A stretch of 64,000 nt of DNA from an uncultured Ruminococcus sp. (lineage in GTDB: Bacteria > Bacillota > Clostridia > Oscillospirales > Ruminococcaceae): positions 1 to 64,000 of the forward strand of contig CALXBL010000002.1 in NCBI GenBank assembly GCA_944386525.1. Reading direction: 5' to 3'. Each line of letters begins with the position of its first letter. Positions within the stretch are counted from its first letter, which is position 1. This document shows, in pieces, positions 17,193 through 25,474 of this stretch. The notes under the pieces are model-generated. The model was not told the DNA's origin. It searched no databases and saw nothing but the letters and a program-made list of their open reading frames with translations. Made by a program: the position numbers and the translations under genes.

Positions 17193-17810
17193 TCACTTAA
17201 TTTTATCGCTTTTACATAAATTTGTTTTGTTTGGATATTTATTCTTCTTTTTCTTTTTCCTGACCGACCAGCCGAAGTCACCCAGCTTTCGTCCCAGAGC
17301 GAAATATTCACCGTGAGCATACGCCATAAGTCCGCACTGCTGGAGATTGAGCTTTCCCTTGCTGTCGATATAGCGTTCGTCAGCATTAACGCCTGTTATC
17401 TCAGCGATAAACATAGTGTGGCTGCCGAGCACTTTGGTTTCGGTGACTTTGCATTCAAGACTTACGGGACATTCAGCTATCATAGGAGCTGATACTGTAT
17501 GAGCAGGCTCAGGAGTAAAATTGCACTGTGCAAATTTGTTGGTGTTTTTACCGCTTTTAACTCCGCAGAAGTCGGTTTGCCTGCACATGGCGGAGGTGGT
17601 GAGATTTATGACAAACTCCTTTTTCTCCATGAGAATTGGGTAGGAGTGGCGTGTGGGACGGACTGATATATACGTCATAGGCGGATGCGTGCAGAGAACC
17701 CCTGTCCAGGCGATCGTCAGAACATTGGGATTTTCCACAGTGCCGCAGGATACAAGTGCTGCCGGTACAGGGGCGAGCAGTACGCTGCCCTTCCAGTGGT
17801 GTTTAGCCAT
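17193..17810 (-). CDS. Flavin reductase-like FMN-binding protein
   Basis: A 205-residue soluble protein of the flavin reductase/flavoredoxin fold: KGSVLLAPVPAALVSCGT at the N-terminus, then NVLTIAWTGVLCTHPPMTYI and the FVINLTT strand that line the FMN site. Members bind FMN and reduce it or pass electrons; the partner is unknown. The longer reading frame from 17987 was rejected because it runs through the promoter at 17840-17869; ATG 17810 follows AAGGAGG and gives the family length. A Lys-rich tail ends the protein. Confidence 0.87.
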   Translation of the reverse strand: MAKHHWKGSVLLAPVPAALVSCGTVENPNVLTIAWTGVLCTHPPMTYISVRPTRHSYPILMEKKEFVINLTTSAMCRQTDFCGVKSGKNTNKFAQCNFTPEPAHTVSAPMIAECPVSLECKVTETKVLGSHTMFIAEITGVNADERYIDSKGKLNLQQCGLMAYAHGEYFALGRKLGDFGWSVRKKKKKNKYPNKTNLCKSDKIK

Positions 17811-17839
17811 TATTATCCTCCTTATAGTAGTATAATTAC

Positions 17840-17869
17840 ATTTTAACACGACATGGGGCAATGTGTCAA
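17840..17869 (-). promoter_or_regulatory. Promoter of the flavin reductase gene
   Basis: Minus-strand TTGACA (rc of 17864-17869), 18-base spacer, TAAAAT (rc of 17840-17845). Confidence 0.75.
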
Positions 17870-17898
17870 TCTGTGGGAGAATTTTTATTTCTCTGCCC

Positions 17899-17927
17899 TT
17901 TACAACGGCGGGGAATCGTGATATAAT
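17899..17927 (+). promoter_or_regulatory. Promoter of lepA
   Basis: TTTACA (17899-17904), 17-base spacer, TATAAT (17922-17927) with TGA before the -10. It is divergent from the flavin reductase promoter. Confidence 0.85.
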
Positions 17928-17970
17928 AAAATGTATGACTAACGAAAACGATACTGAAGGAGCAGATATA

Positions 17971-19770
17971 ATGGACAACATCCGCAATTTTTGTATTATT
18001 GCCCATATTGATCATGGCAAGTCAACTCTTGCCGACCGTATCTTAGAGCAGACCTTTACAGTAGCCAAGCGTGATATGGAGGATCAGATCCTTGACAACA
18101 TGGATATTGAGCGTGAAAGAGGAATCACTATCAAGGCACGTGCTGTTCACCTTAACTATAAGGCGAAGGACGGGAAGACATATGTTTTCAATCTGATAGA
18201 TACTCCCGGACACGTTGACTTCAACTATGAGGTATCACGAAGCCTTGCCGCCTGTGAGGGCGCAATACTCGTGGTGGATGCCTCCCAGGGAATCGAGGCT
18301 CAGACTCTTGCAAACACATATCTCGCAATAGAACACGATCTGGAAGTAGTGCCTGTTGTAAATAAGATAGATCTTCCTGCTGCTGATCCGGAGCGTGTTT
18401 GCAATGAGATAGAAAATATAATAGGCATACCTGCAATGGATGCTCCCAGAATATCCGCAAAGGCAGGACTTAACATAGAAGAGGTTATGGAGCGCATAGT
18501 TACAGATATCCCGGCTCCTAAGGGCAACCCAGATGCACCTTTAAAGGCTCTTATCTTCGACAGCTACTATGATGCATACAAGGGCGTTGTAATATATATC
18601 CGTGTGAAAGAGGGTACGGTAAAGGTTGGCGATACTATCCGCCTTATGGCTACAGGTGCAACCTTTACTGTAGTAGAAGCCGGATATATGGATACAAATC
18701 AGCTTGTAAACACCGGAGTTCTGCAAGCCGGGGAGGTTGGATATCTTACAGCCTCAATAAAGAGTATCGGCGATACTCAGGTGGGAGATACTGTAACTCT
18801 TGACGATAACCCATGTGCAGAGCCGCTGCCCGGCTACCGCAAGGCGAATCCCATGGTATTCTCGGGCATATATCCAGCAGACGGCGCAAAGTACGGCGAT
18901 TTGCGTGAGGCTCTTGAAAAGCTACAGCTTAACGATGCCTCTCTCACATTTGAACCAGAGACTTCAATTGCACTGGGCTTTGGATTCAGATGCGGCTTTT
19001 TGGGTCTGCTCCACATGGAGATAATCCAGGAGAGACTGGAGAGAGAATATAACCTCGACCTTATAACAACTGCTCCGTCGGTTATATATAAAGTAACGCT
19101 TACAAACGGTGAGACTTTATATATCGATAATCCGACCAATTATCCCGACCCTGCAATTATCCGTGAGGCACAAGAGCCTATGGTAAAGGCTGAGATACTA
19201 ACGCCATCTGACTATGTTGGGAATGTAATGGATCTCTGCCAGAACAGACGCGGAGTTTTTCACGATATGCAGTATATCGACGATACCAGAGTAAGCCTTA
19301 AATATGACCTGCCGCTCAATGAGATAGTCTACGACTTCTTCGACGTGCTGAAATCACGCACAAAGGGCTACGCCTCCTTTGACTATGAGCTGAGTGAGTA
19401 TGCTCCATCAAAGCTCGTAAAACTGGATATCCTGCTGAATGGCGATATAGTTGACGCACTGTCGTTTATAATCCATGCGGACAAGGCTTACGAAAAGGCA
19501 AGGAAAATGGTTGAGCGTCTTAAAGAGAATATCCCACGTCAGCTCTTTGAAGTCCCCGTGCAGGCTGCTATCGGCGGAAAGATAATTGCCCGTGAGACTA
19601 TAAAGGCTATGCGTAAGGATGTGCTTGCCAAGTGCTATGGCGGCGATATAACACGTAAGAAGAAACTGCTGGAAAAGCAGAAGGAAGGCAAGAAGAGAAT
19701 GCGTTCATTGGGTACTGTAGAGGTTCCTCAGGAGGCATTCATGAGTGTACTGAAGCTTGATACTGAATAA
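17971..19770 (+). CDS. lepA: Elongation factor 4 (LepA)
   Basis: Translational GTPase that acts on stalled or immature ribosomes. The 599-residue protein has a P-loop in AHIDHGKST (about residues 10-18), switch region [14 protein letters not shown] and NKID motifs, and a C-terminal LepA-specific domain ending with [14 protein letters not shown]. Start set at MDNIRNF (17971), preceded by GAAGGAG; in-frame ATGs at 17863 and 17935 lie before or at the transcription start. Confidence 0.97.
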   Translation: MDNIRNFCIIAHIDHGKSTLADRILEQTFTVAKRDMEDQILDNMDIERERGITIKARAVHLNYKAKDGKTYVFNLIDTPGHVDFNYEVSRSLAACEGAILVVDASQGIEAQTLANTYLAIEHDLEVVPVVNKIDLPAADPERVCNEIENIIGIPAMDAPRISAKAGLNIEEVMERIVTDIPAPKGNPDAPLKALIFDSYYDAYKGVVIYIRVKEGTVKVGDTIRLMATGATFTVVEAGYMDTNQLVNTGVLQAGEVGYLTASIKSIGDTQVGDTVTLDDNPCAEPLPGYRKANPMVFSGIYPADGAKYGDLREALEKLQLNDASLTFEPETSIALGFGFRCGFLGLLHMEIIQERLEREYNLDLITTAPSVIYKVTLTNGETLYIDNPTNYPDPAIIREAQEPMVKAEILTPSDYVGNVMDLCQNRRGVFHDMQYIDDTRVSLKYDLPLNEIVYDFFDVLKSRTKGYASFDYELSEYAPSKLVKLDILLNGDIVDALSFIIHADKAYEKARKMVERLKENIPRQLFEVPVQAAIGGKIIARETIKAMRKDVLAKCYGGDITRKKKLLEKQKEGKKRMRSLGTVEVPQEAFMSVLKLDTE

Positions 19771-19782
19771 GGAGTGATAATA

Positions 19783-20118
19783 ATGAGCAAGGGATCTATC
19801 TATAACTGTCCTCACTGCGGAGCCAAGTCTTTTAATCCTGTTACAAAGGCTATGGCAGGAGGTCTTAACTCAAAGGGCAGGGTATGCAAGGCCTGCGGCA
19901 GACGCTGCTGCAATGGTCAGGTGTCTACTGTTGTGAATGCGGTTGTATATGTAATTGCGCTTATAGGCGTTATCTGCTTTTATTTTGTGATAGATAATAA
20001 TCTACTGGCATATGCCCTTATGGCAGGATGCATTTTGGGAGCGTTTCTCATCTGCAAGATATTTGATGCGTTTTTTATGCCGCTTACAAAGGTGATACGA
20101 AATGACGTCAGCAGCTGA
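19783..20118 (+). CDS. Small zinc-ribbon membrane protein, function unknown
   Basis: A 111-residue protein: N-terminal zinc ribbon (CPHC at about 9-12 and CKAC at about 35-38, then an adjacent CC pair), followed by two hydrophobic helices (about 50-67 and 72-95) and a short charged tail. No family name is recognised. It starts 12 bases after lepA with Shine-Dalgarno AAGGAGTG and overlaps hemW by 17 bases, so all three are probably translated from one transcript. Two membrane spans put the ribbon and tail on the same side, probably the cytoplasm. Confidence 0.72.
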   Translation: MSKGSIYNCPHCGAKSFNPVTKAMAGGLNSKGRVCKACGRRCCNGQVSTVVNAVVYVIALIGVICFYFVIDNNLLAYALMAGCILGAFLICKIFDAFFMPLTKVIRNDVSS

Positions 20119-21196
20119 CACGCTGGGAATATATATCCATGTACCGTTTTGTCTAAGGAAATGTCCGTATTGTGATTTTTATTCATGTGAAAACAGCCTG
20201 CAAAAGCGTGATGCTTATGTGCAGGCTGTCTGCCGTAATCTGGACTTTTACGGCGACGGCAGATATGTGGATACCATTTATTTTGGCGGAGGAACTCCCT
20301 CACTTCTCACGCCTAAGCATATTGAGACGATACTAAGCCATGCAGGTGTAGTGTTTGAACTTAAAAAGCCTGAGGTCACCATGGAGATAAATCCTGCAAC
20401 AGTTACAGCTGAAACTCTTGATGGCTGCCGGAGAGCAGGAGTTAACCGTATATCCATAGGGGTGCAGGATCTGAATGATGAGGCTCTTCGTACACTCGGA
20501 CGTCTTCACACGGCACAGCAGGCGATAGATACTGTATATGCCGCAAGAGAGGCAGGCTTTGAAAACATCTCCTGCGACCTTATGATAGGTACTCTTGGGC
20601 AGGATTCCGGGAGACTTCGTGAGACTCTTGAAAGGCTCACATCACTGCCAATTACCCACATATCCGCATATCTCCTGAAAATAGAGGATGGGACGCCCTA
20701 TGCAGCTCAGAATATGAAGCAGCGTGTTCCCAACGATGATGAATCAGCCGACCTCTACATGGAAATGACAGACTTTCTAAGAAAGCACGGCTTTTTCCAG
20801 TATGAAGTCTCAAACTTTGCAAAAAAGGACTTTGAGAGCCGTCATAACTGCCGCTACTGGAAGTGTCTGCCGTATCTTGGGATAGGTCCGGCAGCTCATT
20901 CATGCATGGATACAAGGTTTTATGTGCCTGCCGATCTGGATGGATTTATAAATGCTGAAAAGCAGACCGTTATTACCGAGGACTCTTCCCCCTGCACTAT
21001 TGAGGAGCGGATAATGCTGGGACTTAGACTTGTGGAGGGTATACCGCTTGAATGGCTCGGTGAACGCCAGAAACACCTTGCCGAAAGATTTATAAAGGCA
21101 GGCTTTATGTCGCAGTCGGACGGACGCTTGTCATTTACGCCGGCAGGATTTTTAGTGTCGAATGCAATCCTTGCAGAAATTTTATATGAGGACTGA
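20102..21196 (+). CDS. hemW: Radical SAM HemW-type protein (heme chaperone family)
   Basis: A 364-residue protein once annotated as oxygen-independent coproporphyrinogen III oxidase; HemW homologues bind heme rather than oxidise the porphyrin. The radical SAM cluster motif is CLRKCPYC (C17, C21, C24) after YIHVPF. The segments YFGGGTPSLL and RISIGVQDLNDEAL follow, as usual, and a HemN C-terminal domain ends it. lepA followed by hemW is a common Firmicutes order. The start lies inside the preceding gene. Confidence 0.92.
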   Translation: MTSAADTLGIYIHVPFCLRKCPYCDFYSCENSLQKRDAYVQAVCRNLDFYGDGRYVDTIYFGGGTPSLLTPKHIETILSHAGVVFELKKPEVTMEINPATVTAETLDGCRRAGVNRISIGVQDLNDEALRTLGRLHTAQQAIDTVYAAREAGFENISCDLMIGTLGQDSGRLRETLERLTSLPITHISAYLLKIEDGTPYAAQNMKQRVPNDDESADLYMEMTDFLRKHGFFQYEVSNFAKKDFESRHNCRYWKCLPYLGIGPAAHSCMDTRFYVPADLDGFINAEKQTVITEDSSPCTIEERIMLGLRLVEGIPLEWLGERQKHLAERFIKAGFMSQSDGRLSFTPAGFLVSNAILAEILYED

Positions 21197-21241
21197 ATGA
21201 ACCGGCAAATTCCGGCTCATACTCTTACCGAGGTGAGTTAC

Positions 21242-21847
21242 ATGAAAAAAATGGAAATTGCAGGTATTATAGGTATGGCGGCAGCATTGCTTATATCGTC
21301 GGTGGGACAGAGCGAGTCTGTGCACGAAAGTCTGGAGGAGGATGTGCTGAGACTTCATATTCTCGCCAACTCCGACAGTATGGAAGATCAGCAGCTCAAA
21401 TATACTGTCCGTGATGCGGTACTTGAAAAGGGAAGTGTGTATTTTGAAAACGCTGCCTCTCAGGAGGATGCAAAAAACACCGCAAAGGGCTGCCTTCAGA
21501 GCATTGAGGAAATAGCACGTGAAACTGTTGCACAGGCAGGATACGACTACACGGTAAATGCAGAGTTTGTGACTATGGCGTTTGATGAGCGCACCTACGA
21601 GGAGGTCACACTTCCTGCTGGAGTTTACGACGCCATAAGAATAAACATCGGCAGTGCAGAGGGTCAGAACTGGTGGTGTGTTATGTATCCGCCCCTGTGC
21701 ATTCCGGCGGCATCGGATGAAGATGTGAATATGGAGCAGTATTTTACTGATGAAGAATCTGAAATGCTCCGTGAACCACAAAAATTCCGCTATAAACTCA
21801 AATGTGCTGAGTGGTTAAAAAAATTTTGGGAAGAAGTTTGTGAATAA
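21242..21847 (+). CDS. spoIIR: Stage II sporulation protein R
   Basis: Secreted forespore signalling protein that, in Bacillus, triggers SpoIIGA to process pro-sigma-E. The 201-residue protein has a signal-anchor-like N-terminus (about 5-22), the conserved LRLHILANSDSMEDQQLKY segment (about 36-54) and WWCVMYPPLCIP. ATG at 21242 (MKKMEIAG) follows GAGGTGAG; an upstream ATG adds 15 unmatched residues. Located 45 bases after hemW. Its presence implies at least remnants of a sporulation pathway. Confidence 0.92.
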   Translation: MKKMEIAGIIGMAAALLISSVGQSESVHESLEEDVLRLHILANSDSMEDQQLKYTVRDAVLEKGSVYFENAASQEDAKNTAKGCLQSIEEIARETVAQAGYDYTVNAEFVTMAFDERTYEEVTLPAGVYDAIRINIGSAEGQNWWCVMYPPLCIPAASDEDVNMEQYFTDEESEMLREPQKFRYKLKCAEWLKKFWEEVCE

Positions 21848-21871
21848 AATGTAAAAAACGAACTGTGAGGC

Positions 21872-21900
21872 TTGACTTTGGATTTAGTATGGTGTATACT
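21872..21900 (+). promoter_or_regulatory. Sigma-A promoter of infC-rpmI-rplT
   Basis: TTGACT (21872-21877), 17-base spacer, TATACT (21895-21900). It gives a leader of about 175 bases before infC. Confidence 0.85.
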
Positions 21901-21906
21901 ATTCAG

Positions 21907-22050
21907 AGTAAACAAAGCAGAGCATCACAGTTCTCACCGTTTGGCAACAGGGTCGAAACGGTCAATACATTCAGTCCTTTAAAAGCCTATAGACAGATTG
22001 TGGACTGAGGTGTCAGGAGAGTGCTCACAGTGTGATGCACTCATTTTTGT
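21907..22050 (+). promoter_or_regulatory. Structured leader with attenuator, candidate L20-responsive leader
   Basis: The leader holds ACCGTTT (21936-21942) pairing with AAACGGT (21956-21962), TCAGTCC (21971-21977) pairing with GGACTGA (22002-22008), and an intrinsic terminator hairpin at 22019-22042. In Bacillus the infC-rpmI-rplT leader is controlled by L20 through premature termination. The structure is seen; L20 control is inferred. Confidence 0.6.
22019..22050 (+). terminator. Attenuator terminator before infC
   Basis: Stem GAGTGC-TCAC / GTGA-(T)-GCACTC followed by five Ts (22044-22048), 34 bases before the infC start and well inside the transcript. Confidence 0.75.
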
Positions 22051-22081
22051 TTGTAATTAAAATGTTTGGAGGTGCTGGCTT

Positions 22082-22600
22082 ATCAGCAAACAGGAGCTGC
22101 AGATCAATGAGGAGATCCGTGATAAGGAAATCCTTGTAATTGACGCCGATGGAACAAAACTGGGAAATATGTCTGCAAGGGACGCACAGAAGCTTGCATA
22201 CGATCAGGATCTTGACCTCGTTAAGATCGCACCGCAGGCAAAGCCGCCGGTATGCCGTATAATGGACTACGGCAAGTACTGCTTTGAACAGCAGAAACGT
22301 GAGAAGGAAGCCCGTAAGAATCAAAAGGTCGTTGCTATAAAGGAAATCAGAATGTTTTCTGCGATAGATACACACGACTTTGAAACAAAGGTCAATCAGG
22401 CAAGGAAGTTTCTTGAGGGCGGCGATAAGCTGAAGGTATCAGTAAGATTCCGCAAACGTGCAATAGCACATCCGCAGATTGGCGAGGAGCTGCTTGAAAG
22501 ATTCAAGGAAGCTTGTGCAGCTGTTGGAACAGTTGAAAAGCCCGCAAAGATGGAAGGCCGTAGTATGGTCATGTTCATTTCACCAAAGGCATCCAAGTAA
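22082..22600 (+). CDS. infC: Translation initiation factor IF-3, non-canonical AUC start
   Basis: IF3 binds the 30S subunit and rejects wrong start codons. The 172-residue product reads ISKQELQINEEIRD..., covering the whole IF3 N domain (including VCRIMDYGKYCFEQ) and C domain (VSVRFRKRAIAHPQIGEELL). No ATG, GTG, TTG or CTG occurs in frame between the Shine-Dalgarno GGAGGTG (22068-22074) and this sequence. ATC at 22082 lies exactly 7 bases after it. AUU/AUC/AUA starts are known for infC, where they allow IF3 to repress itself. The ATG at 22169 would delete the N domain. Confidence 0.93.
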   Translation: MSKQELQINEEIRDKEILVIDADGTKLGNMSARDAQKLAYDQDLDLVKIAPQAKPPVCRIMDYGKYCFEQQKREKEARKNQKVVAIKEIRMFSAIDTHDFETKVNQARKFLEGGDKLKVSVRFRKRAIAHPQIGEELLERFKEACAAVGTVEKPAKMEGRSMVMFISPKASK

Positions 22601-22615
22601 AAGGAGGATATATCC

Positions 22616-22819
22616 ATGGCAAAGATTAAGACAAAAACACATTCCGGCGCAAAGAAGCGTTTTAAGCTGACAGGTTCCGGTAAGCTGAAGTATCAGAAGA
22701 CAAATAAGAGACACAGACTCACACAGAAGGATACAAAGCGTAAGAGAATCGCTCGTACCGCAGGTGTAGCTGATGTAACAAACGCACCGGCACTGAAGAA
22801 GCTGCTGCCGTATCTCTAA
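22616..22819 (+). CDS. rpmI: 50S ribosomal protein L35
   Basis: A 67-residue, very basic protein ([20 protein letters not shown]...), a component of the large subunit. Full length, 15 bases after infC with Shine-Dalgarno AAAGGAGG, in the canonical infC-rpmI-rplT order. Confidence 0.97.
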   Translation: MAKIKTKTHSGAKKRFKLTGSGKLKYQKTNKRHRLTQKDTKRKRIARTAGVADVTNAPALKKLLPYL

Positions 22820-22874
22820 TCTGAGAAAGCGAATTTAGAAAAACAAAAAACAGAAAAATCGGAGGTAGAAGATT

Positions 22875-23228
22875 ATGGCACGTGTTAAGGGTGCAATGAT
22901 GACTCGTAAGAGAAGAAATAAGACACTGAAGCTGGCTAAGGGTTACTGGGGCAGCAAGAGCAAGCACTTCAAGATGGCTAAGCAGGCTGTTATGAAGTCC
23001 GGCAACTATGCATACATCGGCAGAAAGCAGAAGAAGAGAGAGTTCAGACAGCTCTGGATAACAAGAATTTCTGCTGCCTGCAAGATGAATGGTATGAACT
23101 ATTCTACATTTATGAACGGCTGCAAGAAGGCTGGCATTGAACTGAACAGAAAGATGCTGTCTGAAATTGCAATCACCGATCCGGCAGGCTTTACTGCAAT
23201 CGTTGAAAAGGCAAAGGCAGCTCTGTAA
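22875..23228 (+). CDS. rplT: 50S ribosomal protein L20
   Basis: A 117-residue assembly-initiating 23S rRNA-binding protein with a long basic N-terminal helix ([20 protein letters not shown]) and globular C-terminal domain ([10 protein letters not shown]...NRKMLSEIA). In Firmicutes it also represses its own operon by binding the leader. Shine-Dalgarno CGGAGG is about 10 bases upstream, and a terminator follows. Confidence 0.98.
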   Translation: MARVKGAMMTRKRRNKTLKLAKGYWGSKSKHFKMAKQAVMKSGNYAYIGRKQKKREFRQLWITRISAACKMNGMNYSTFMNGCKKAGIELNRKMLSEIAITDPAGFTAIVEKAKAAL

Positions 23229-23239
23229 AAAGTAATTTT

Positions 23240-23270
23240 AACACGCTCTGGTAATATCGGAGCGTGTTTT
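23240..23270 (+). terminator. Terminator of infC-rpmI-rplT
   Basis: Perfect AACACGCTC / GAGCGTGTT stem with a T run, 11 bases after the rplT stop. Confidence 0.9.
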
Positions 23271-23310
23271 GTTATAATACTGCCGTACGTCGTCCCATAA
23301 GGGGAAATTA

Positions 23311-23321
23311 TGGTATATAAT
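23311..23321 (+). promoter_or_regulatory. Possible extended -10 promoter before the TrmH-type gene
   Basis: TGGTATATAAT with no recognisable -35. It lies between the rplT terminator and the TTG start at 23342. Confidence 0.4.
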
Positions 23322-23341
23322 AGTGTAAGGAGGAGATCCTA

Positions 23342-24151
23342 TTGGGCTTTGTTCAGCAGGAGCTTACGGCAAAGGATAATCAGATGATAAAGCTCTACAG
23401 AAAGCTTGCAGGCAGCAAAAAGGCAAGGATTGAGGAAAATGCCTTTGTGCTGGAAGGATACAGGCTTGTTTCCGACGCTCTCAAAAATGGAGCAGATATC
23501 ACAAGGCTTTTTTTAACTGTCGGCGCCTTTGAAAAATATGGCAGCGAACTTTGCACACTTTCAGCTGAAAAGTGCCGTATATACAAGATATCCGACGAGC
23601 TTGGCAGATATATGGCTGAGACTGAATCTACGCAGGGAGTGTTTTCAGTATGCAGCCTGCCGGAGAAAAAGCCTCTTGGGGAGTTTGTGAGCAGAGGCGG
23701 AGTTTACGCTGTGCTCTATCAGATTCAGGATCCCGGCAATGCAGGCATGATACTCCGTACAGCCGATGCACTTGGAGTCAACGGTGTAATATTCTCAAGG
23801 AGCTGTGATATATACAGTCCAAAGGTCGTGAGGGCGACAATGGGCTCGCTTTTCCGGGTGCCGGTTGCGGTATGCTCTGATGTGGATGAAATATTCAGAG
23901 AGCTTTCCGGAGCTGGCATAGAAAGCGATGCAGCGGTCGTGAGAAATGAAACAGTGCTTGCAGGAAAATGCGCATATCCCGGCAGTGGAAGAGCTGTTTG
24001 GATAGGCAACGAGGGGAACGGTCTGCCCGATGAGATATCGGAAAGATGCAGCAGACGCATAACTATCCCCATGCATGGCAACATAGAATCCCTTAACGCT
24101 GCAATGGCAGCCGGCATACTCATGTGGGAAATGACGAAGGGCAGGGAGTGA
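23342..24151 (+). CDS. TrmH-family (SpoU) RNA 2'-O-methyltransferase, TTG start
   Basis: A 269-residue SAM-dependent RNA methyltransferase of the knotted SPOUT fold. It has an N-terminal L30e-like substrate domain (about 10-100) and the three SpoU motifs: DPGNAGMILRTADALG, WIGNEGNGLPDEI and IPMHGNIESLNAAMAAGILM. The exact rRNA or tRNA target cannot be read. TTG at 23342 follows AAGGAGGAG at good spacing, and no ATG lies upstream of the conserved N-terminus. dprA begins 2 bases after its stop. Confidence 0.9.
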   Translation: MGFVQQELTAKDNQMIKLYRKLAGSKKARIEENAFVLEGYRLVSDALKNGADITRLFLTVGAFEKYGSELCTLSAEKCRIYKISDELGRYMAETESTQGVFSVCSLPEKKPLGEFVSRGGVYAVLYQIQDPGNAGMILRTADALGVNGVIFSRSCDIYSPKVVRATMGSLFRVPVAVCSDVDEIFRELSGAGIESDAAVVRNETVLAGKCAYPGSGRAVWIGNEGNGLPDEISERCSRRITIPMHGNIESLNAAMAAGILMWEMTKGRE

Positions 24152-24153
24152 AT

Positions 24154-25437
24154 ATGAATCTTGAATACTGGCTGTGGCTCGTACTTGTGATGGGTGCAGG
24201 CAATCCAAAGATATGGGATGTTATTAATACAACTAAAACACCAGAGCGGGCGTACGACGTGCTGAAGGACAGTTCTCAGCGGCAGCGCTTTCACCTTAAT
24301 GAAAACATAAAACGCTCCGCCTCAAGCTATACGCTCGAACATTCGGAAAAAATTTTAGAGCTGTGCCGTAATAAGAATATATCTGTCGTCAGCTATGACG
24401 ATGATGATTACCCTGATCAGCTCAGACATATCCACAACTCTCCGGCTGTGCTGTTTTATCAGGGAGATATAGGGATACTTTCAAGATACATCTCTGTCAC
24501 TGTGGTGGGTACAAGACAGCCCTCGGAGTATAGCGTAAGAGTCGCAGACTGGATATGCAGAGATCTTGCGAGAGCCGGAGTTGTAATAATAAGCGGTTTT
24601 GCGCTGGGGATTGATTCGACAGCCCACAGGGCGGCACTTTTGTCACACGGCAGAACTGCCGCAGTTCTCGGGTGCGGTATAGATGTGGATTATCCCAGAG
24701 ACAACTCCGCGGCAAAGAAATATATTGTAAGGACAGGACTGCTGCTTACAGAATTTCTGCCGGGGACCACTCCTGCTTCCAGAAACTTTCCTCTCAGAAA
24801 CAGGATACTGTCCGCTCTGAGTCAGGGCACGCTTGTAGTAGAGGCAACTGAAAGGAGCGGTTCACTTATTACAGCGTCTCTTGCACTGGAGCAGGGAAAG
24901 AACGTATTCTGTGTTCCGCCAGCAGATTTATTTGACAACAGGTATTCAGGTGTGGTAAAATATCTCCGTGACGGTGCGATACCTGTATTCAGCTATCTTG
25001 ACATAATTAATGAATACTACGATGCATATGCACATAAGCTTAACTCATCAGTGTTGTTCGGACTTTATCACAATCCGGATGAGTCGTCGGTATTTCCAGA
25101 CAGCAAAGTGACTGACAGTAAAGACGGCTCAGACAAGCACATCGGGAAAAAGTCTGAGCACAGAAAAACAAAAGAGAAAAAAGAAGAGGAATTTGAAAGT
25201 ACAGCAGAGGAAAATCAGGAGAAAGCCCAGGATGCAAATGAATTCAGGGACTTTTCAGAGCTTGAAGGCATTGAACTTGATATTGTGGTACTCCTTTCGC
25301 AGGAGCACCAGATGCATATTGATGATATAGTTGAACATCTTGGGATATCTGAGGATGAGGCTGCCTCAGCTCTTACAGAGCTTTCGATTGGCGGATATGT
25401 AAAGCGTTTCTTCGGACAGTGCTACGGAATCCTGTAG
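24154..25437 (+). CDS. dprA: DNA-processing protein DprA
   Basis: Cytoplasmic protein that loads RecA onto incoming single-stranded DNA during transformation. The 427-residue protein has a helical N-terminal region (1-75), the Rossmann-like DprA core (about 80-290; VVGTRQPSEYSVR, SGFALGIDSTAHRAAL, FPLRNRILSALSQGTLVVEA), a charged low-complexity linker of about 70 residues rich in Lys/Glu, and a C-terminal winged helix (about 375-427). The linker is longer than usual. dprA-topA-trmFO is a conserved Firmicutes order. ATG 24154 was preferred to one inside the preceding gene. Confidence 0.95.
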   Translation: MNLEYWLWLVLVMGAGNPKIWDVINTTKTPERAYDVLKDSSQRQRFHLNENIKRSASSYTLEHSEKILELCRNKNISVVSYDDDDYPDQLRHIHNSPAVLFYQGDIGILSRYISVTVVGTRQPSEYSVRVADWICRDLARAGVVIISGFALGIDSTAHRAALLSHGRTAAVLGCGIDVDYPRDNSAAKKYIVRTGLLLTEFLPGTTPASRNFPLRNRILSALSQGTLVVEATERSGSLITASLALEQGKNVFCVPPADLFDNRYSGVVKYLRDGAIPVFSYLDIINEYYDAYAHKLNSSVLFGLYHNPDESSVFPDSKVTDSKDGSDKHIGKKSEHRKTKEKKEEEFESTAEENQEKAQDANEFRDFSELEGIELDIVVLLSQEHQMHIDDIVEHLGISEDEAASALTELSIGGYVKRFFGQCYGIL

Positions 25438-25474
25438 AAAGGAGTCAGCTCTGTTAAAAGCAGAGCGGTTTGAT

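Noticed and set aside
17811-17987. N-terminal extension of the flavin reductase
   Set aside because: It runs across the gene's own promoter and has no family counterpart; ATG 17810 follows a strong Shine-Dalgarno.
22169-22600. infC starting at the first ATG
   Set aside because: It removes the conserved IF3 N domain and has no Shine-Dalgarno; AUC at 22082 fits both.
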